Shown here piece after piece: positions 1 through 8,547 of a DNA stretch of 37,890 nucleotides. Each line of letters begins with the position of its first letter. Positions within the stretch are counted from its first letter, which is position 1. A program made the position numbers and the translations under genes. The stretch is taken from positions 1-37,890 of the forward strand of contig JAHDYJ010000027.1 in NCBI GenBank assembly GCA_023383795.1, in the 5' to 3' direction. The notes beneath the pieces were generated by a model, which worked only from the letters and a program-made list of their open reading frames with translations, searched no databases and was not told where the DNA came from. Origin of the DNA: Burkholderiales bacterium (GTDB lineage: Bacteria; Pseudomonadota; Gammaproteobacteria; Burkholderiales; SG8-39).

Positions 1-28
1 CCGGCCGGTACTGCCACGACAACGATAT

Positions 29-115
29 CCCTTGTTGGACATACAAGGGGTGCCGCGCGCTAGCGCGGCGGGGTGGTTGCAGCGATCGCACGCCCGCGCG
101 CGCACGCACCACCCC
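29..115. repeat. Cluster of three inverted repeats in the noncoding left edge
   Basis: Bases 1-192 contain no gene. Three inverted repeats lie in a row. CCCTTGT (29-35) pairs with ACAAGGG (43-49) around a 7-nt loop. CCGCGC (53-58) pairs with GCGCGG (63-68). GGGGTGGT (70-77) pairs with ACCACCCC (108-115) around a long GC-rich loop. The first has the same ACAAGGG/CCCTTGT core as the hairpins inside the dispersed elements at 16911 and 24246, so it may be the end of a third copy cut off by the window edge; this is inference. A CATAAT at 164-169 could be the -10 element for the gene starting at 193. Confidence 0.55.
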
Positions 116-192
116 GGCCGCCTCGCGACCGCCCCGCCTCGAAGAGGAGGGGAACCGGCAGGGCATAATGCGGAACCCGACACCGCGCCGCC

Positions 193-1920
193 ATGACCGC
201 CGGACATCACCCGCTCGACCTCGTGCTGGTGTGGCACTTCCACCAGCCGGACTACCGCGATCTCGCCACCGGCGAGTTCCGGCTGCCCTGGACGTACCTG
301 CACGCGCTGAAGGACTACTCGGACATGGCGTGGCACCTCGAGCAGCATCCGCAGGTGCGCGCGGTGGTCAATTTCGTGCCGGTGCTGGTCGACCAGCTCG
401 AGGACTATGTGCGGCAGTTCGATTCGGGCGAGCTGCGCGACCCGCTCTTGCGGCTGCTCGTGCGCCCGTCGGCGACGCCGCTCACCGTTTCGGAGCGCGC
501 GACGATCCTCGAGCGCTGCTTCCACGCGAACCACCAGCACATGATCCGGCCGTTCGCGGCCTACCGCGGCCTGCACGAGCTGTTCGACCTCGCGTCGAAC
601 CAGGGCAGCGATTCGCTGGCCTACCTCTCCGACCAGTACCTGTACGACCTGGTCACCTGGTACCACCTGGCGTGGACCGGCGAGACGGTGCGCCGCGGCT
701 CCGAGCTCGTCACGCGGCTGATGTCCGCCGGCCGCCGCTTCAGCGACGACGACCGGCGCGCGTTCGGCGCGCTGATCGGCGAGGTGATGCGCGGAATCGT
801 CCCGCGCTATCGGCGCCTCGCCGAGCGCGGGCAGATCGAGCTCTCGGCGACGCCGCACCACCATCCGCTCGCGCCGCTGCTGATCGACTTCGCGTCGGCG
901 CGCGACGCCGAGCCGCAGGCGGCCCTGCCGCGCGCGGCGGCCTACCCCGGCGGCGCCGAGCGGGTCGCCTTTCACATCGACTCGGCGATCGCCGCGCACG
1001 CGCAGCGCTTCGGTGCGCGCCCGCACGGCATGTGGCCGGCCGAGGGTGCGGTGTCCGCCCCGCTGCTGCGGCTGTACGGCGAGCGCGGGCTGGCGTGGAT
1101 CGCGAGCGGCGAGCGCGTGCTCGCGCGCAGCGTCGCGCGCGCCCGCGGCGCGGCGCCGCCGCGCGAGGAGTATCTCTATCGTCCGTGGCGCACGCCGGAC
1201 GTCGCTCCGGAGCTCGTCTGCTTCTTCCGCGACGACCGGCTCTCCGACCTGATCGGCTTCGAGTACAAGAGCTGGGACGGACGCGACGCGGCGGCGAACT
1301 TCGTCGCCGAACTCGAGCGCATCGCGACGCAAGGCGCGGCGAAGGGCGGCGCGCGCCCGCTGGTCAGCGCGATCCTCGACGGCGAGAACGCCTGGGAGTG
1401 GTACGCGTACAACGGATACTACTTCCTGGACGCGCTCTACTCGGCGCTCGGCGCCCACAAGGCCATCCGCACCACGACCTACCGGGCCTGGCTGGAGGCC
1501 CACCGTCGTCGCGGCGCGTCGCGCGCGCCGGTCGACGCGCTGCCGGCGATCGCCGCCGGAAGCTGGGTGCACGGGAGCTTCTCGACGTGGATCGGGTCGC
1601 ACGACAAGAACCGCGCCTGGGATCTGCTCGCCGCGGCGAAGCAGTGCTTCGACCTGGTCGTCGCGAGCGGGCGGCTCGACGCGGAGCGCAGCCGCGCGGC
1701 GTTCGCGCAGCTCGCCGCGTGCGAGGCTTCGGACTGGTTCTGGTGGTTCGGCGACTACAATCCGCCCGAGGCCGTCGCGAGCTTCGACCAGCTCTACCGC
1801 GAGAAGCTCGCCCGGCTGTACGCGCTGCTCAACCTGCCCGCGCCGGAGGAGCTCGCGAAGCCGATCAGCCGCGGCAGCGGGCATCCGGAAGCGGGCGGGG
1901 CGATGCGGCGCGCCTCCTGA
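193..1920 (+). CDS. Glycoside hydrolase family 57 (alpha-glucan) enzyme
   Basis: The 575-aa protein has the landmarks of GH57 enzymes, which hydrolyse or transfer alpha-1,4 or alpha-1,6 glucan chains such as glycogen. The first conserved region is WHFHQP near residues 14-19. The nucleophile region reads MWPAEGAVS with Glu284. The acid/base region is LDGENAWEWY with Asp396. No signal peptide is visible, so a cytoplasmic role in glycogen or maltodextrin turnover fits. The ATG at 193 is chosen because the family's N-terminal beta strand (residues 8-15) starts right after it; no good ribosome binding site is seen. An overlapping frame starting at 168 is an out-of-frame shadow. The exact activity (amylase, 4-alpha-glucanotransferase or debranching) cannot be decided from sequence alone. 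Confidence 0.9.
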   Translation: MTAGHHPLDLVLVWHFHQPDYRDLATGEFRLPWTYLHALKDYSDMAWHLEQHPQVRAVVNFVPVLVDQLEDYVRQFDSGELRDPLLRLLVRPSATPLTVSERATILERCFHANHQHMIRPFAAYRGLHELFDLASNQGSDSLAYLSDQYLYDLVTWYHLAWTGETVRRGSELVTRLMSAGRRFSDDDRRAFGALIGEVMRGIVPRYRRLAERGQIELSATPHHHPLAPLLIDFASARDAEPQAALPRAAAYPGGAERVAFHIDSAIAAHAQRFGARPHGMWPAEGAVSAPLLRLYGERGLAWIASGERVLARSVARARGAAPPREEYLYRPWRTPDVAPELVCFFRDDRLSDLIGFEYKSWDGRDAAANFVAELERIATQGAAKGGARPLVSAILDGENAWEWYAYNGYYFLDALYSALGAHKAIRTTTYRAWLEAHRRRGASRAPVDALPAIAAGSWVHGSFSTWIGSHDKNRAWDLLAAAKQCFDLVVASGRLDAERSRAAFAQLAACEASDWFWWFGDYNPPEAVASFDQLYREKLARLYALLNLPAPEELAKPISRGSGHPEAGGAMRRAS

Positions 1921-1939
1921 TCGCGCGCGAGCGCGATCC

Positions 1940-1953
1940 TTGACCAGAATCAA
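1940..1953 (+). promoter_or_regulatory. FNR/DNR-type box upstream of the dksA-like operon
   Basis: TTGACCAGAATCAA matches the FNR-family consensus TTGAT-N4-ATCAA with one changed base. Its centre is 1946.5. CACACT at 1975-1980 lies about 29 bp downstream and could serve as -10, which puts transcription start near 1987-1988, the class II activator position of -41.5. Confidence 0.75.
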
Positions 1954-2005
1954 TCCGCGCCGGCGGAAGCGGGGCACACTGATTGCGTGACGTGTGGAGC
2001 GGCCA

Positions 2006-2398
2006 ATGGCGCTGACCCGTGACCAACTCGCTGATCTGGAACGGATCATCAGGCAGCGCAAGGCGAGCCTCGAGGCGGAGATCCGCGAGGAAGTCGGGCG
2101 CGCCCGGGACGAGAGCTTCGGCGCACTGGCCGGCGCGGTGACCGACACCGGCGACGCGGCGAGCGCCGACCTGCTCTCCGATCTCGACAACGCGGAGATC
2201 ACGCGGGATCTCGGAGAGCTTCGCGCTCTCGAGGCGGCGCTCGAACGCATCGCGCAAGGCGCGTACGGACAGTGCGTCGACTGCGGCCGCGACATCGGCT
2301 CCGAGCGCCTGACCGTGCAACCGACCGCCCTGCGCTGCTTCGACTGCCAGGACGTTCACGAGAGAACTTACAGCCATCCGCCCGAGCCCAAGCTCTGA
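2006..2398 (+). CDS. DksA/TraR-family zinc-finger transcription factor
   Basis: This 130-aa protein belongs to the DksA/TraR family, which binds the secondary channel of RNA polymerase and changes promoter choice, often with ppGpp. The N-terminal half is a predicted coiled coil (residues about 5-80). Its tip carries DTGDAA (Asp47, Asp50, Ala52), the DxxDxA signature needed for activity in DksA. A four-cysteine zinc finger follows: Cys90, Cys93, Cys111, Cys114. The ATG at 2006 is chosen over the GTG at 1994 because GGAG at 1996-1999 is correctly spaced for it. It is the first gene after an FNR-type box and leads two small genes. It is shorter than E. coli DksA (151 aa) and is probably a paralogue used under particular conditions. 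Confidence 0.9.
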   Translation: MALTRDQLADLERIIRQRKASLEAEIREEVGRARDESFGALAGAVTDTGDAASADLLSDLDNAEITRDLGELRALEAALERIAQGAYGQCVDCGRDIGSERLTVQPTALRCFDCQDVHERTYSHPPEPKL

Positions 2399-2455
2399 GC
2401 GGCGGGGCCCGCCCGAGCGCCGCGCGGACGATCCAGACGGAACGAGGAGGAATCC

Positions 2456-2635
2456 ATGCCGAACCCGCCCAAGCCCGAGCCCGTCGAGCCGCTCGAACCC
2501 GAGGTCCAGCAGTCGAACGAGCGCTCGATCGCGAAGCACGAGCGGATGAAGCGGGTCATCAAGCAGCACCCGCAGCGCGAGATCCCGCGCGTGGAGGGCA
2601 TCGAGCCGCGCGACGCGCCGCTCAAGGAGAAGTGA
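2456..2635 (+). CDS. 59-aa hydrophilic protein of unknown function
   Basis: This short open frame has a near-perfect ribosome binding site (GAGGAGG, 2444-2450) five bases before its ATG. The 59-aa product starts MPNPPKPEPVEPLEPEV and ends PRDAPLKEK. It is rich in Pro, Glu, Lys and Arg, has no hydrophobic stretch and is probably disordered at its start, with a short basic segment (KHERMKRVIKQH) in the middle. It lies 57 bp after the dksA-like gene and 46 bp before the next small gene, so it probably shares the FNR-type promoter at 1940. I do not recognise a family. The strong ribosome site and operon position are the reasons for calling it real. Confidence 0.65.
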   Translation: MPNPPKPEPVEPLEPEVQQSNERSIAKHERMKRVIKQHPQREIPRVEGIEPRDAPLKEK

Positions 2636-2681
2636 GCCGGCCGACCCATGCCGGATTCTACGGTCGAGACAAGGAGCGATC

Positions 2682-2909
2682 ATGCCGCACCATGTGCCTG
2701 ACGTCGGGAGCCCCGATCCGGAGCGCAAGACCTCGCCGATCTTCGACGAGTACGACGAGATCTCCCTCGACTTCGAGCTCGAGGAGGGCGTCTGCTTCTT
2801 CAACGACGTCGCCTACCCGATCGGGCAGTACGTGCGCAGCGGAAGCGAGCTCCTGCACTGCGAGGGACGCGGCGTCTGGATGCGCGAGGGCGAGATGCGA
2901 CCGGACTGA
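2682..2909 (+). CDS. 75-aa acidic protein of unknown function
   Basis: The 75-aa product is strongly acidic (FDEYDEISLDFELEEG at about residues 21-36). Its second half looks like a small beta-rich fold with single cysteines in GVCFFNDVAYPIGQY and LLHCEGRGVW. An AAGGAGCG ribosome site lies just before the ATG. It is the third gene of the dksA-like group and probably belongs to the same FNR-headed transcript. No known domain is recognised. The 125 bp that follow, up to 3034, hold no convincing gene; a 28-codon frame at 2920-3006 is not supported. Confidence 0.7.
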   Translation: MPHHVPDVGSPDPERKTSPIFDEYDEISLDFELEEGVCFFNDVAYPIGQYVRSGSELLHCEGRGVWMREGEMRPD

Positions 2910-3034
2910 GAGAAGGCGCATGCCCCTGGCGCACCCGGCGAGATCGCGACCGCAGTCCTGCGAGGACGGCGTCCCGGCTACGCTCGGCGCCGAGCGCAAG
3001 GGGTAGAAAGTCCCGCTGCGCCGGGGCGCGGCGG

Positions 3035-3184
3035 TCAACGACGCTCGAGCATGATGCCGACGAGCTCGATCAGGATGCCGATCGAGATCAGCACGACACC
3101 GCTCACCGTCTCGGGCGCGGCGAAGATCAGCACTGCGCCGAGCACCACGAGCGCACCTGCGAGGATCCTGCGCGGCGTTTTCAT
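3035..3184 (-). CDS. 49-aa membrane protein translationally coupled to the radical SAM gene
   Basis: This minus-strand frame encodes 49 aa beginning MKTPRRILAGALVVLGAVL and ending LVGIMLERR. It has two hydrophobic segments (about residues 8-22 and 28-44) around a short polar turn with Glu25, and charged ends, so it is predicted to be a two-helix inner-membrane hairpin. Its ATG overlaps the TGA stop of the radical SAM gene (ATGA), the same arrangement that joins the two genes before it, which is strong support for a real coupled gene. The family is unknown to me. A membrane anchor or partner for the upstream enzyme is possible but is only inference. Confidence 0.7.
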   Translation of the reverse strand: MKTPRRILAGALVVLGAVLIFAAPETVSGVVLISIGILIELVGIMLERR

Positions 3185-4143
3185 CGGAAGAGGTGCTCAC
3201 GCGCGATGCGCCGGTCGAGCCGCTTCAAGCCGAACCGCGCCGCGGCGTCCCGCGCGGCCCGGTACTCCGCGCCGGTGATCGGCCGGTCGATCTCAGGATA
3301 CTCGTCGGCGCGATAGCACGGCCGGTACTGGTCCATGAGGTTGAGATACGTGTCGCGGGAAATCTCGCGCGCGAGGAAGGCGAGCACCTGGTCGGTCCCG
3401 GCGACGCCGCCCGGCAGCACGAGATGGCGCACGAGCAGGCCGCGCTGCGCGATACCGTCCCCGTCGAGCACGAGATCGCCTACCTGCCGGTGCATCTCGC
3501 GCACGGCGGCCTGGTTCACCGCGACGTAATCGCGCGCCTTCGAGTACTTGCGTGCGAGCGCCGGGTCGCCGTACTTGAGGTCCGGCATGTAGATGTCGAT
3601 CACGCCGTCGAGCAGCGCGAGCGCCTCGGGGCTGTCGTAGCCGCCGGTGTTGTAGACGAGCGGCAGCCGCAGGCCGCGCCGCGCGGCCTGGTGCACCGCG
3701 GCGATGATCTGCGCGACCACGTGGCTCGGCGAGACGAAGTTGATGTTGTGGCAGCCCTGCGCCTGCAGGTCGAGCATCATGTCGGCGATCGCCGCCGGCT
3801 CCGCCTCCCGGCCGATGCCCTTCTGCGAGAGGTCCCAGTTCTGGCAGAACACGCAGCGCAGGTTGCACCAGGAGAAGAAGATCGTCCCCGAGCCGCGCCA
3901 CCCGCGCAGCGGATCCTCCTCGCCGTGGTGCGCGCCGTAGCTCGCGACCACGGCGCGCTCGCCGGTGCGGCAGACTGCCCCTTCGATCGTCTGGCGTCGG
4001 TTCACCCGGCAGTAGCGCGCGCAGAGGTCGCAGCACTCGAGATGCCGGTAGGCCGCCTCGACCCGGCGCGCGAGCTCGCCGCTCGCGGCGAGCGGCACGT
4101 ACGCCGGAACGAAGGGCTGCCGCTGGGCTGCCGGCGCGGTCAT
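3181..4143 (-). CDS. Radical SAM protein, PflX / COG1313-like (pyruvate formate-lyase activase homologue)
   Basis: This 320-aa radical SAM enzyme carries the CxxxCxxC motif that binds the 4Fe-4S cluster and S-adenosylmethionine: Cys93, Cys97 and Cys100 in WCNLRCVFCQNW. Further cysteines (37, 38, 41, 45, 58) near the N-terminus could hold a second metal site. Segments such as NINFVSPSHV and YNTGGYDS are typical of the uncharacterised PflX group, which is related to glycyl-radical activases. No glycyl-radical enzyme is nearby, so the substrate is unknown. The ATG overlaps the stop of the DJ-1-like gene (ATGA), and the stop overlaps the start of the 49-aa membrane gene. The oxygen-sensitive cluster fits the FNR-type control of the operon. 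Confidence 0.85.
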   Translation of the reverse strand: MTAPAAQRQPFVPAYVPLAASGELARRVEAAYRHLECCDLCARYCRVNRRQTIEGAVCRTGERAVVASYGAHHGEEDPLRGWRGSGTIFFSWCNLRCVFCQNWDLSQKGIGREAEPAAIADMMLDLQAQGCHNINFVSPSHVVAQIIAAVHQAARRGLRLPLVYNTGGYDSPEALALLDGVIDIYMPDLKYGDPALARKYSKARDYVAVNQAAVREMHRQVGDLVLDGDGIAQRGLLVRHLVLPGGVAGTDQVLAFLAREISRDTYLNLMDQYRPCYRADEYPEIDRPITGAEYRAARDAAARFGLKRLDRRIAREHLFR

Positions 4144-4664
4144 CGGCCCGTAGCGGCGCGGCGCCGGTGGACGAGCTTCATCAGCTCGCGCATGAAGGCG
4201 GGCAGATCCGCGGGCCGGCGCGAGGTGACGATCTCGCCGTCGGTCGTCACCTCCTCGTCGACGTAGCGAATCCGCGCCGCGCGCAGCGCGAACGCGGTGG
4301 AAGGATGGCCGGTCGCCTCGCGCTCCTCCATGAGGCCGGTGGCCGCGAGGACGAGCGGGCCGTGGCAGATCGCCCCGACCGGGCGCTTCTCCTCGATGAA
4401 CCACACGGCGATCCTGGTCGCCGCCGCGTCCTCGGCGACCGTCTCGGCCGCCCGACCGCCGGGGACCACGAGCACGTCGTGCTCGAGCGGGGTGATGTCG
4501 CCGAACGCCCTGTCCGCTTCGATCGGGTAGCCGTGCTCGCCGCGCAGGCGGCCGCGCGCGGGCGCGGCGATGTCCACCGGGACGCCTTCCTCGCGCAGCC
4601 GGTAGCAGGGCACGAGGAGCTCGGCCTCCTCGAATCCGTTCGCCGTGAGAATGAGCGCTTTCAT
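4140..4664 (-). CDS. DJ-1/PfpI family protein
   Basis: This 174-aa protein has the full DJ-1/PfpI fold signature: GFEEAE with the acidic residue near position 12, VVPGG (residues 67-71) and the nucleophile elbow AICHGP with Cys100 and His101. Family members act as proteases, chaperones, glyoxalases or deglycases; which applies here cannot be read from sequence. A longer in-frame upstream extension exists, but the ATG at 4664 gives the normal family length and leaves room for the promoter. It is the first gene of a three-gene coupled operon. The FNR-type box at 4716-4729 is correctly placed for this direction too, with TACGGT (4694-4689 on the minus strand) as -10. Confidence 0.85.
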   Translation of the reverse strand: MKALILTANGFEEAELLVPCYRLREEGVPVDIAAPARGRLRGEHGYPIEADRAFGDITPLEHDVLVVPGGRAAETVAEDAAATRIAVWFIEEKRPVGAICHGPLVLAATGLMEEREATGHPSTAFALRAARIRYVDEEVTTDGEIVTSRRPADLPAFMRELMKLVHRRRAATGR

Positions 4665-4715
4665 TGCTGCCTCGGCGGCTCGGCTTCCACCGTACCCGAT
4701 CGCGCCGGTCTCGCC

Positions 4716-4729
4716 TTGACGAGCGTCAA
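4716..4729. promoter_or_regulatory. FNR/DNR-type box in a divergent promoter region
   Basis: TTGACGAGCGTCAA is a near-perfect palindrome with centre 4722.5. Rightward, CACAAT at 4753-4758 lies 30.5 bp from the centre; leftward, TACGGT lies 28.5 bp away. One site can therefore serve both the PfpI operon and the 91-aa gene. The stretch GCGTGGCGCAC before the rightward -10 recurs after the box at 7414. Confidence 0.8.
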
Positions 4730-4785
4730 ACCGCCCTCCCGGGCGCGTGGCGCACAATGGAGGCTCGTCGCATGGGGGCCTGTCG

Positions 4786-5061
4786 ATGACTCCGCTTGCT
4801 CTGGACATTCGCGCGGCGCGCGTCGCGGCCGAGCGCATCCTGGACGAGCTCGAGCTCGGGTCCTACGTGTTCACGGTCGAGCAGAAGGCTGGCGGCTGGG
4901 AACTCTCGGTCCAGTGCTCGGCCGGGCAGGCCTGGCAGGTGATCTCCCTGCCGGTCGAACCGGTGAAGCTCAGGGCGAGCCTGGACGATCCGGATGCCAG
5001 GAGCGAGGTGCGCGAGAGCTGGCGACCGCATCTCGCAGCGTGCGCAAAGCGAGGTGCTTGA
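4786..5061 (+). CDS. 91-aa protein of unknown function
   Basis: The product starts MTPLALDIRAARVAAERILD and has an amphipathic helical start followed by an alternating pattern (SYVFTVEQKAGGWELSVQC, WQVISLPV) that suggests a small alpha/beta fold. No domain is recognised. The ATG at 4786 is chosen over an in-frame ATG at 4747 because the earlier one lies before the transcription start predicted from the FNR-type box (about 4764) and within the -10 area; a purine-rich GGGGG precedes 4786. It stands alone and ends 33 bp before the convergent SagB-like gene. Confidence 0.65.
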   Translation: MTPLALDIRAARVAAERILDELELGSYVFTVEQKAGGWELSVQCSAGQAWQVISLPVEPVKLRASLDDPDARSEVRESWRPHLAACAKRGA

Positions 5062-5094
5062 ACGGGCGCCGCAGCTCCGTCGCGTTCGCTATCT

Positions 5095-5801
5095 CTACCT
5101 GCCGATCGGGATCAGGTACAGCGGCTGCTCGCCGCTGCGCAGCTCGAGTACCCTGCGCACCTCGGCGTCATCGAAGGCGCCGACCACGGTGCCGCCGAGC
5201 CCGAGCGCAGCCGCCTGCAGGAGCGCGTTCTGCGCCGCGTGGCCGGCCTCCATGTGCACGTAGCGCGCGCCGCGATCGCCGTACTTGCGCGTAGTGCGCG
5301 TCTCGACCGCGGCGATCACGAGCATCGCCGGCGCCGCGGCCGTCCAGTCCTGCCCGTGGGCCGCCGCGGCGAGCGACGCGCGGCGGTCCTCGCGCGCGTG
5401 GCGCACGAGGCGATGCCGGCGCGGCTCGTAGCGGTAGATCCCCGTCGCAAGATCGCGCACGTTCCCGGCGACGACGTACGTTTCGAGCGGATAGATCGCG
5501 CCCGCGGAGGGCGCCGTGCGCTGGCCGCTCGCGTCGGCCACGCCCTGCGCTGCCCACAGGAGCTGGGAGAGCTCGGCGAGCGTGAGGGCGGCATCGCCGA
5601 AGTTCCTGACCGAGCGGCGCTCCGCCAAGGCGCGCTCGATTGCGAAGGCGCCGTCACGGCGCGGGGCGGGCAGCGCGACGGTTTCGGCTGACGGGATCAT
5701 TGGCGCTCCTCGTTCGATGGGTGCCGCGTGCGCGAGCGGGGCGGCGAGCCACGCCAGCGCGAGCCAGCAGCTCGCGGCAGCCGAAGCGATCGCGCGCGGG
5801 C

Positions 5802-5805
<4 letters not shown>
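5095..5805 (-). CDS. SagB-type nitroreductase-fold oxidoreductase with signal peptide
   Basis: The 236-aa protein starts with a clear signal peptide (hydrophobic core about residues 8-24, likely cleavage after AHA at 27), which is unusual for the usually cytoplasmic SagB/nitroreductase FMN enzymes. The mature part shows the family pattern: RRSVRNFGDAALTLAELSQL near the start, TAPSAGAIYPLE as the flavin-contact region and ALGLGGTVVGAFDD near the end. SagB proteins include azoline dehydrogenases, but no peptide precursor or cyclodehydratase gene is nearby, so a general NAD(P)H or quinone oxidoreductase role is equally possible. The ATG overlaps the stop of the DNA ligase gene (ATGA), so the two are coupled and share the FNR-type promoter at 7414. 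Confidence 0.8.
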
Positions 5806-7355
<1,550 letters not shown>

Positions 7356-7413
7356 GGCGAGGCTCCGGACGGCGGCAGCCGGATCATGATCGGGCGCGCT
7401 CCGGGCGGCATGC

Positions 7414-7427
7414 TTGACCGAAATCAA
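7414..7427. promoter_or_regulatory. FNR/DNR-type box between DNA ligase and HPF-CSD operons
   Basis: TTGACCGAAATCAA, centre 7420.5. Rightward, CACCCT at 7450-7455 is 29.5 bp from the centre and follows GCGTGGCG as at the 4716 box. Leftward, GATCAT (7391-7386 on the minus strand) is also 29.5 bp away. The box can thus drive both the ligase operon and the HPF/archease/rtcB operon. Confidence 0.8.
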
Positions 7428-7497
7428 ACCGGCCCGGCGGCGCGTGGCGCACCCTGGAATCGAGGCGGACTTTCGCCGCCGACAGAGCAGGATCGAC

Positions 7498-8049
7498 ATG
7501 CAGATTCCGCTACAGATCACTTTCCAGGACCTCCCTCACTCCGACGCGCTCGAGGCGGCGATCCGCGAGCGGGCCGCCAAGCTCGACGAGTTCCATCCGC
7601 GGCTGATGAGCTGCCGCGTCGTGATCGGGGAGAAGCGGCGCCACAAGCACCAGGGGCGGCTCTTCAACGTGCGCATCGACCTGCACGTGCCCGGGCACGA
7701 GTTCGCGGTGACGCGCGACAACGACGAGGACGTGTTCGTCGCCGTGCGCGACGCGTTCGACGCCGCGAAACGCATGCTCGAGGACGTGGCCAGGCTGCAG
7801 CGGCAGGACGTCAAGCAGCACGCGCCGCCGGCGCACGGGCGCATCGCCCGCCTCGACGCCGACCGGCGCAGCGGCCTGATCGAAACCTCGGACGGCGGCG
7901 AGGCCTATTTCGCGGCCGAGAACGTGGCGAGCCCGCCGTTCGAGGAGCTCGAGGTCGGGCAGGAGGTGCAGTTCCTGCTCGAGCTCGGCAAGGACACGCT
8001 GCTCGCCCGGCGCGTCACCGCCGGCAAGCACCGCTTCGGCGGCGGCTAG
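7498..8049 (+). CDS. HPF/RaiA ribosome hibernation factor fused to a cold-shock-like domain
   Basis: Residues 1-105 form an HPF/RaiA domain ([19 protein letters not shown]), which binds in the mRNA/tRNA channel of the 30S subunit and keeps idle ribosomes inactive. Residues about 112-175 form a cold-shock-like OB domain ([45 protein letters not shown]) that replaces the dimerising C-terminal domain of long HPFs and probably binds RNA. The ATG at 7498 is set by alignment with the second HPF at 28208 (MQVPLQITF); an in-frame upstream extension would begin inside the FNR-type box. It is the first gene of an operon with archease (19 bp gap) and rtcB, linking ribosome parking to RNA repair. Confidence 0.9.
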   Translation: MQIPLQITFQDLPHSDALEAAIRERAAKLDEFHPRLMSCRVVIGEKRRHKHQGRLFNVRIDLHVPGHEFAVTRDNDEDVFVAVRDAFDAAKRMLEDVARLQRQDVKQHAPPAHGRIARLDADRRSGLIETSDGGEAYFAAENVASPPFEELEVGQEVQFLLELGKDTLLARRVTAGKHRFGGG

Positions 8050-8068
8050 CGCGCCGGACCGGCGCGGC

Positions 8069-8485
8069 ATGACCGCACGCTGGGAGCATTTCGTGCACGG
8101 CGCCGACGTCGGCGTGCGCGGCTTCGGCGCGAGCAAGGCCGAGGCCTTCGAGCAGGCGGCGGCCGCGATGACCGCGGCCATCGCCGAGCTCGACGCGGTG
8201 GAGCCGCGCGAGGCGGTCGCGATCGAGTGCGAGGCGCCGGACGACGAGCTGCTGCTCGCCGAGTGGCTGAACGCGCTGATCTACGAGATGTCTACCCGGA
8301 AGATGCTCTTCAGCCGCTTCGCGATTCGGCTGGAAGGCACGCACCTGCACGCCGAGGCCCGTGGCGAGCGCGTCGACGTGGCGCGCCATCACCCGGCGGT
8401 CGAGGCGAAGGGCGCGACCTACACGGCACTCCGCGTCGCGCGGGAAGGCGACGAGTGGGTCGCGCAGACGGTCGTGGACGTGTGA
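8069..8485 (+). CDS. Archease, activator of the RNA ligase RtcB
   Basis: The 138-aa protein matches archease, a small metal-binding cofactor that speeds RtcB guanylylation and allows multiple turnover. The N-terminal motif [19 protein letters not shown] holds the conserved Asp13. The central [23 protein letters not shown] and the C-terminal [22 protein letters not shown] with its final Asp complete the family pattern. Archease genes are commonly placed next to rtcB, as here, where rtcB starts 62 bp downstream. It follows the HPF-CSD gene closely and has no promoter of its own that I can see, so expression from the FNR-type promoter at 7414 is likely. Confidence 0.9.
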   Translation: MTARWEHFVHGADVGVRGFGASKAEAFEQAAAAMTAAIAELDAVEPREAVAIECEAPDDELLLAEWLNALIYEMSTRKMLFSRFAIRLEGTHLHAEARGERVDVARHHPAVEAKGATYTALRVAREGDEWVAQTVVDV

Positions 8486-8498
8486 GCCTGGACGAACA

Positions 8499-8524
8499 GG
8501 AGGGAACCCACACGGGTTTCCTCC
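8499..8524 (+). promoter_or_regulatory. Hairpin between archease and rtcB
   Basis: GGAGGGAACCC (8499-8509) pairs with GGGTTTCCTCC (8514-8524) through 11 bp (one G-U) around an ACAC loop. It has no U tract, so it is unlikely to be an intrinsic terminator. The left arm contains AGGAGG, a strong Shine-Dalgarno-like sequence locked in the stem; CCCTCC at 8530-8535 could compete for the same arm. rtcB itself lacks an obvious ribosome site just before its ATG. Confidence 0.6.
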
Positions 8525-8547
8525 CGTAACCCTCCTTCCGCTGAGTT

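Noticed and set aside
168-1943. Long open frame overlapping the GH57 gene in another frame
   Set aside because: It is an Arg/Ala-rich shadow caused by high GC; the overlapping frame at 193 has clear GH57 motifs.
2920-3006. Possible 28-codon gene (MPLAHPARSRPQSC...)
   Set aside because: The ribosome site is poor, the composition is shadow-like, and it is not linked to the preceding genes by overlap.
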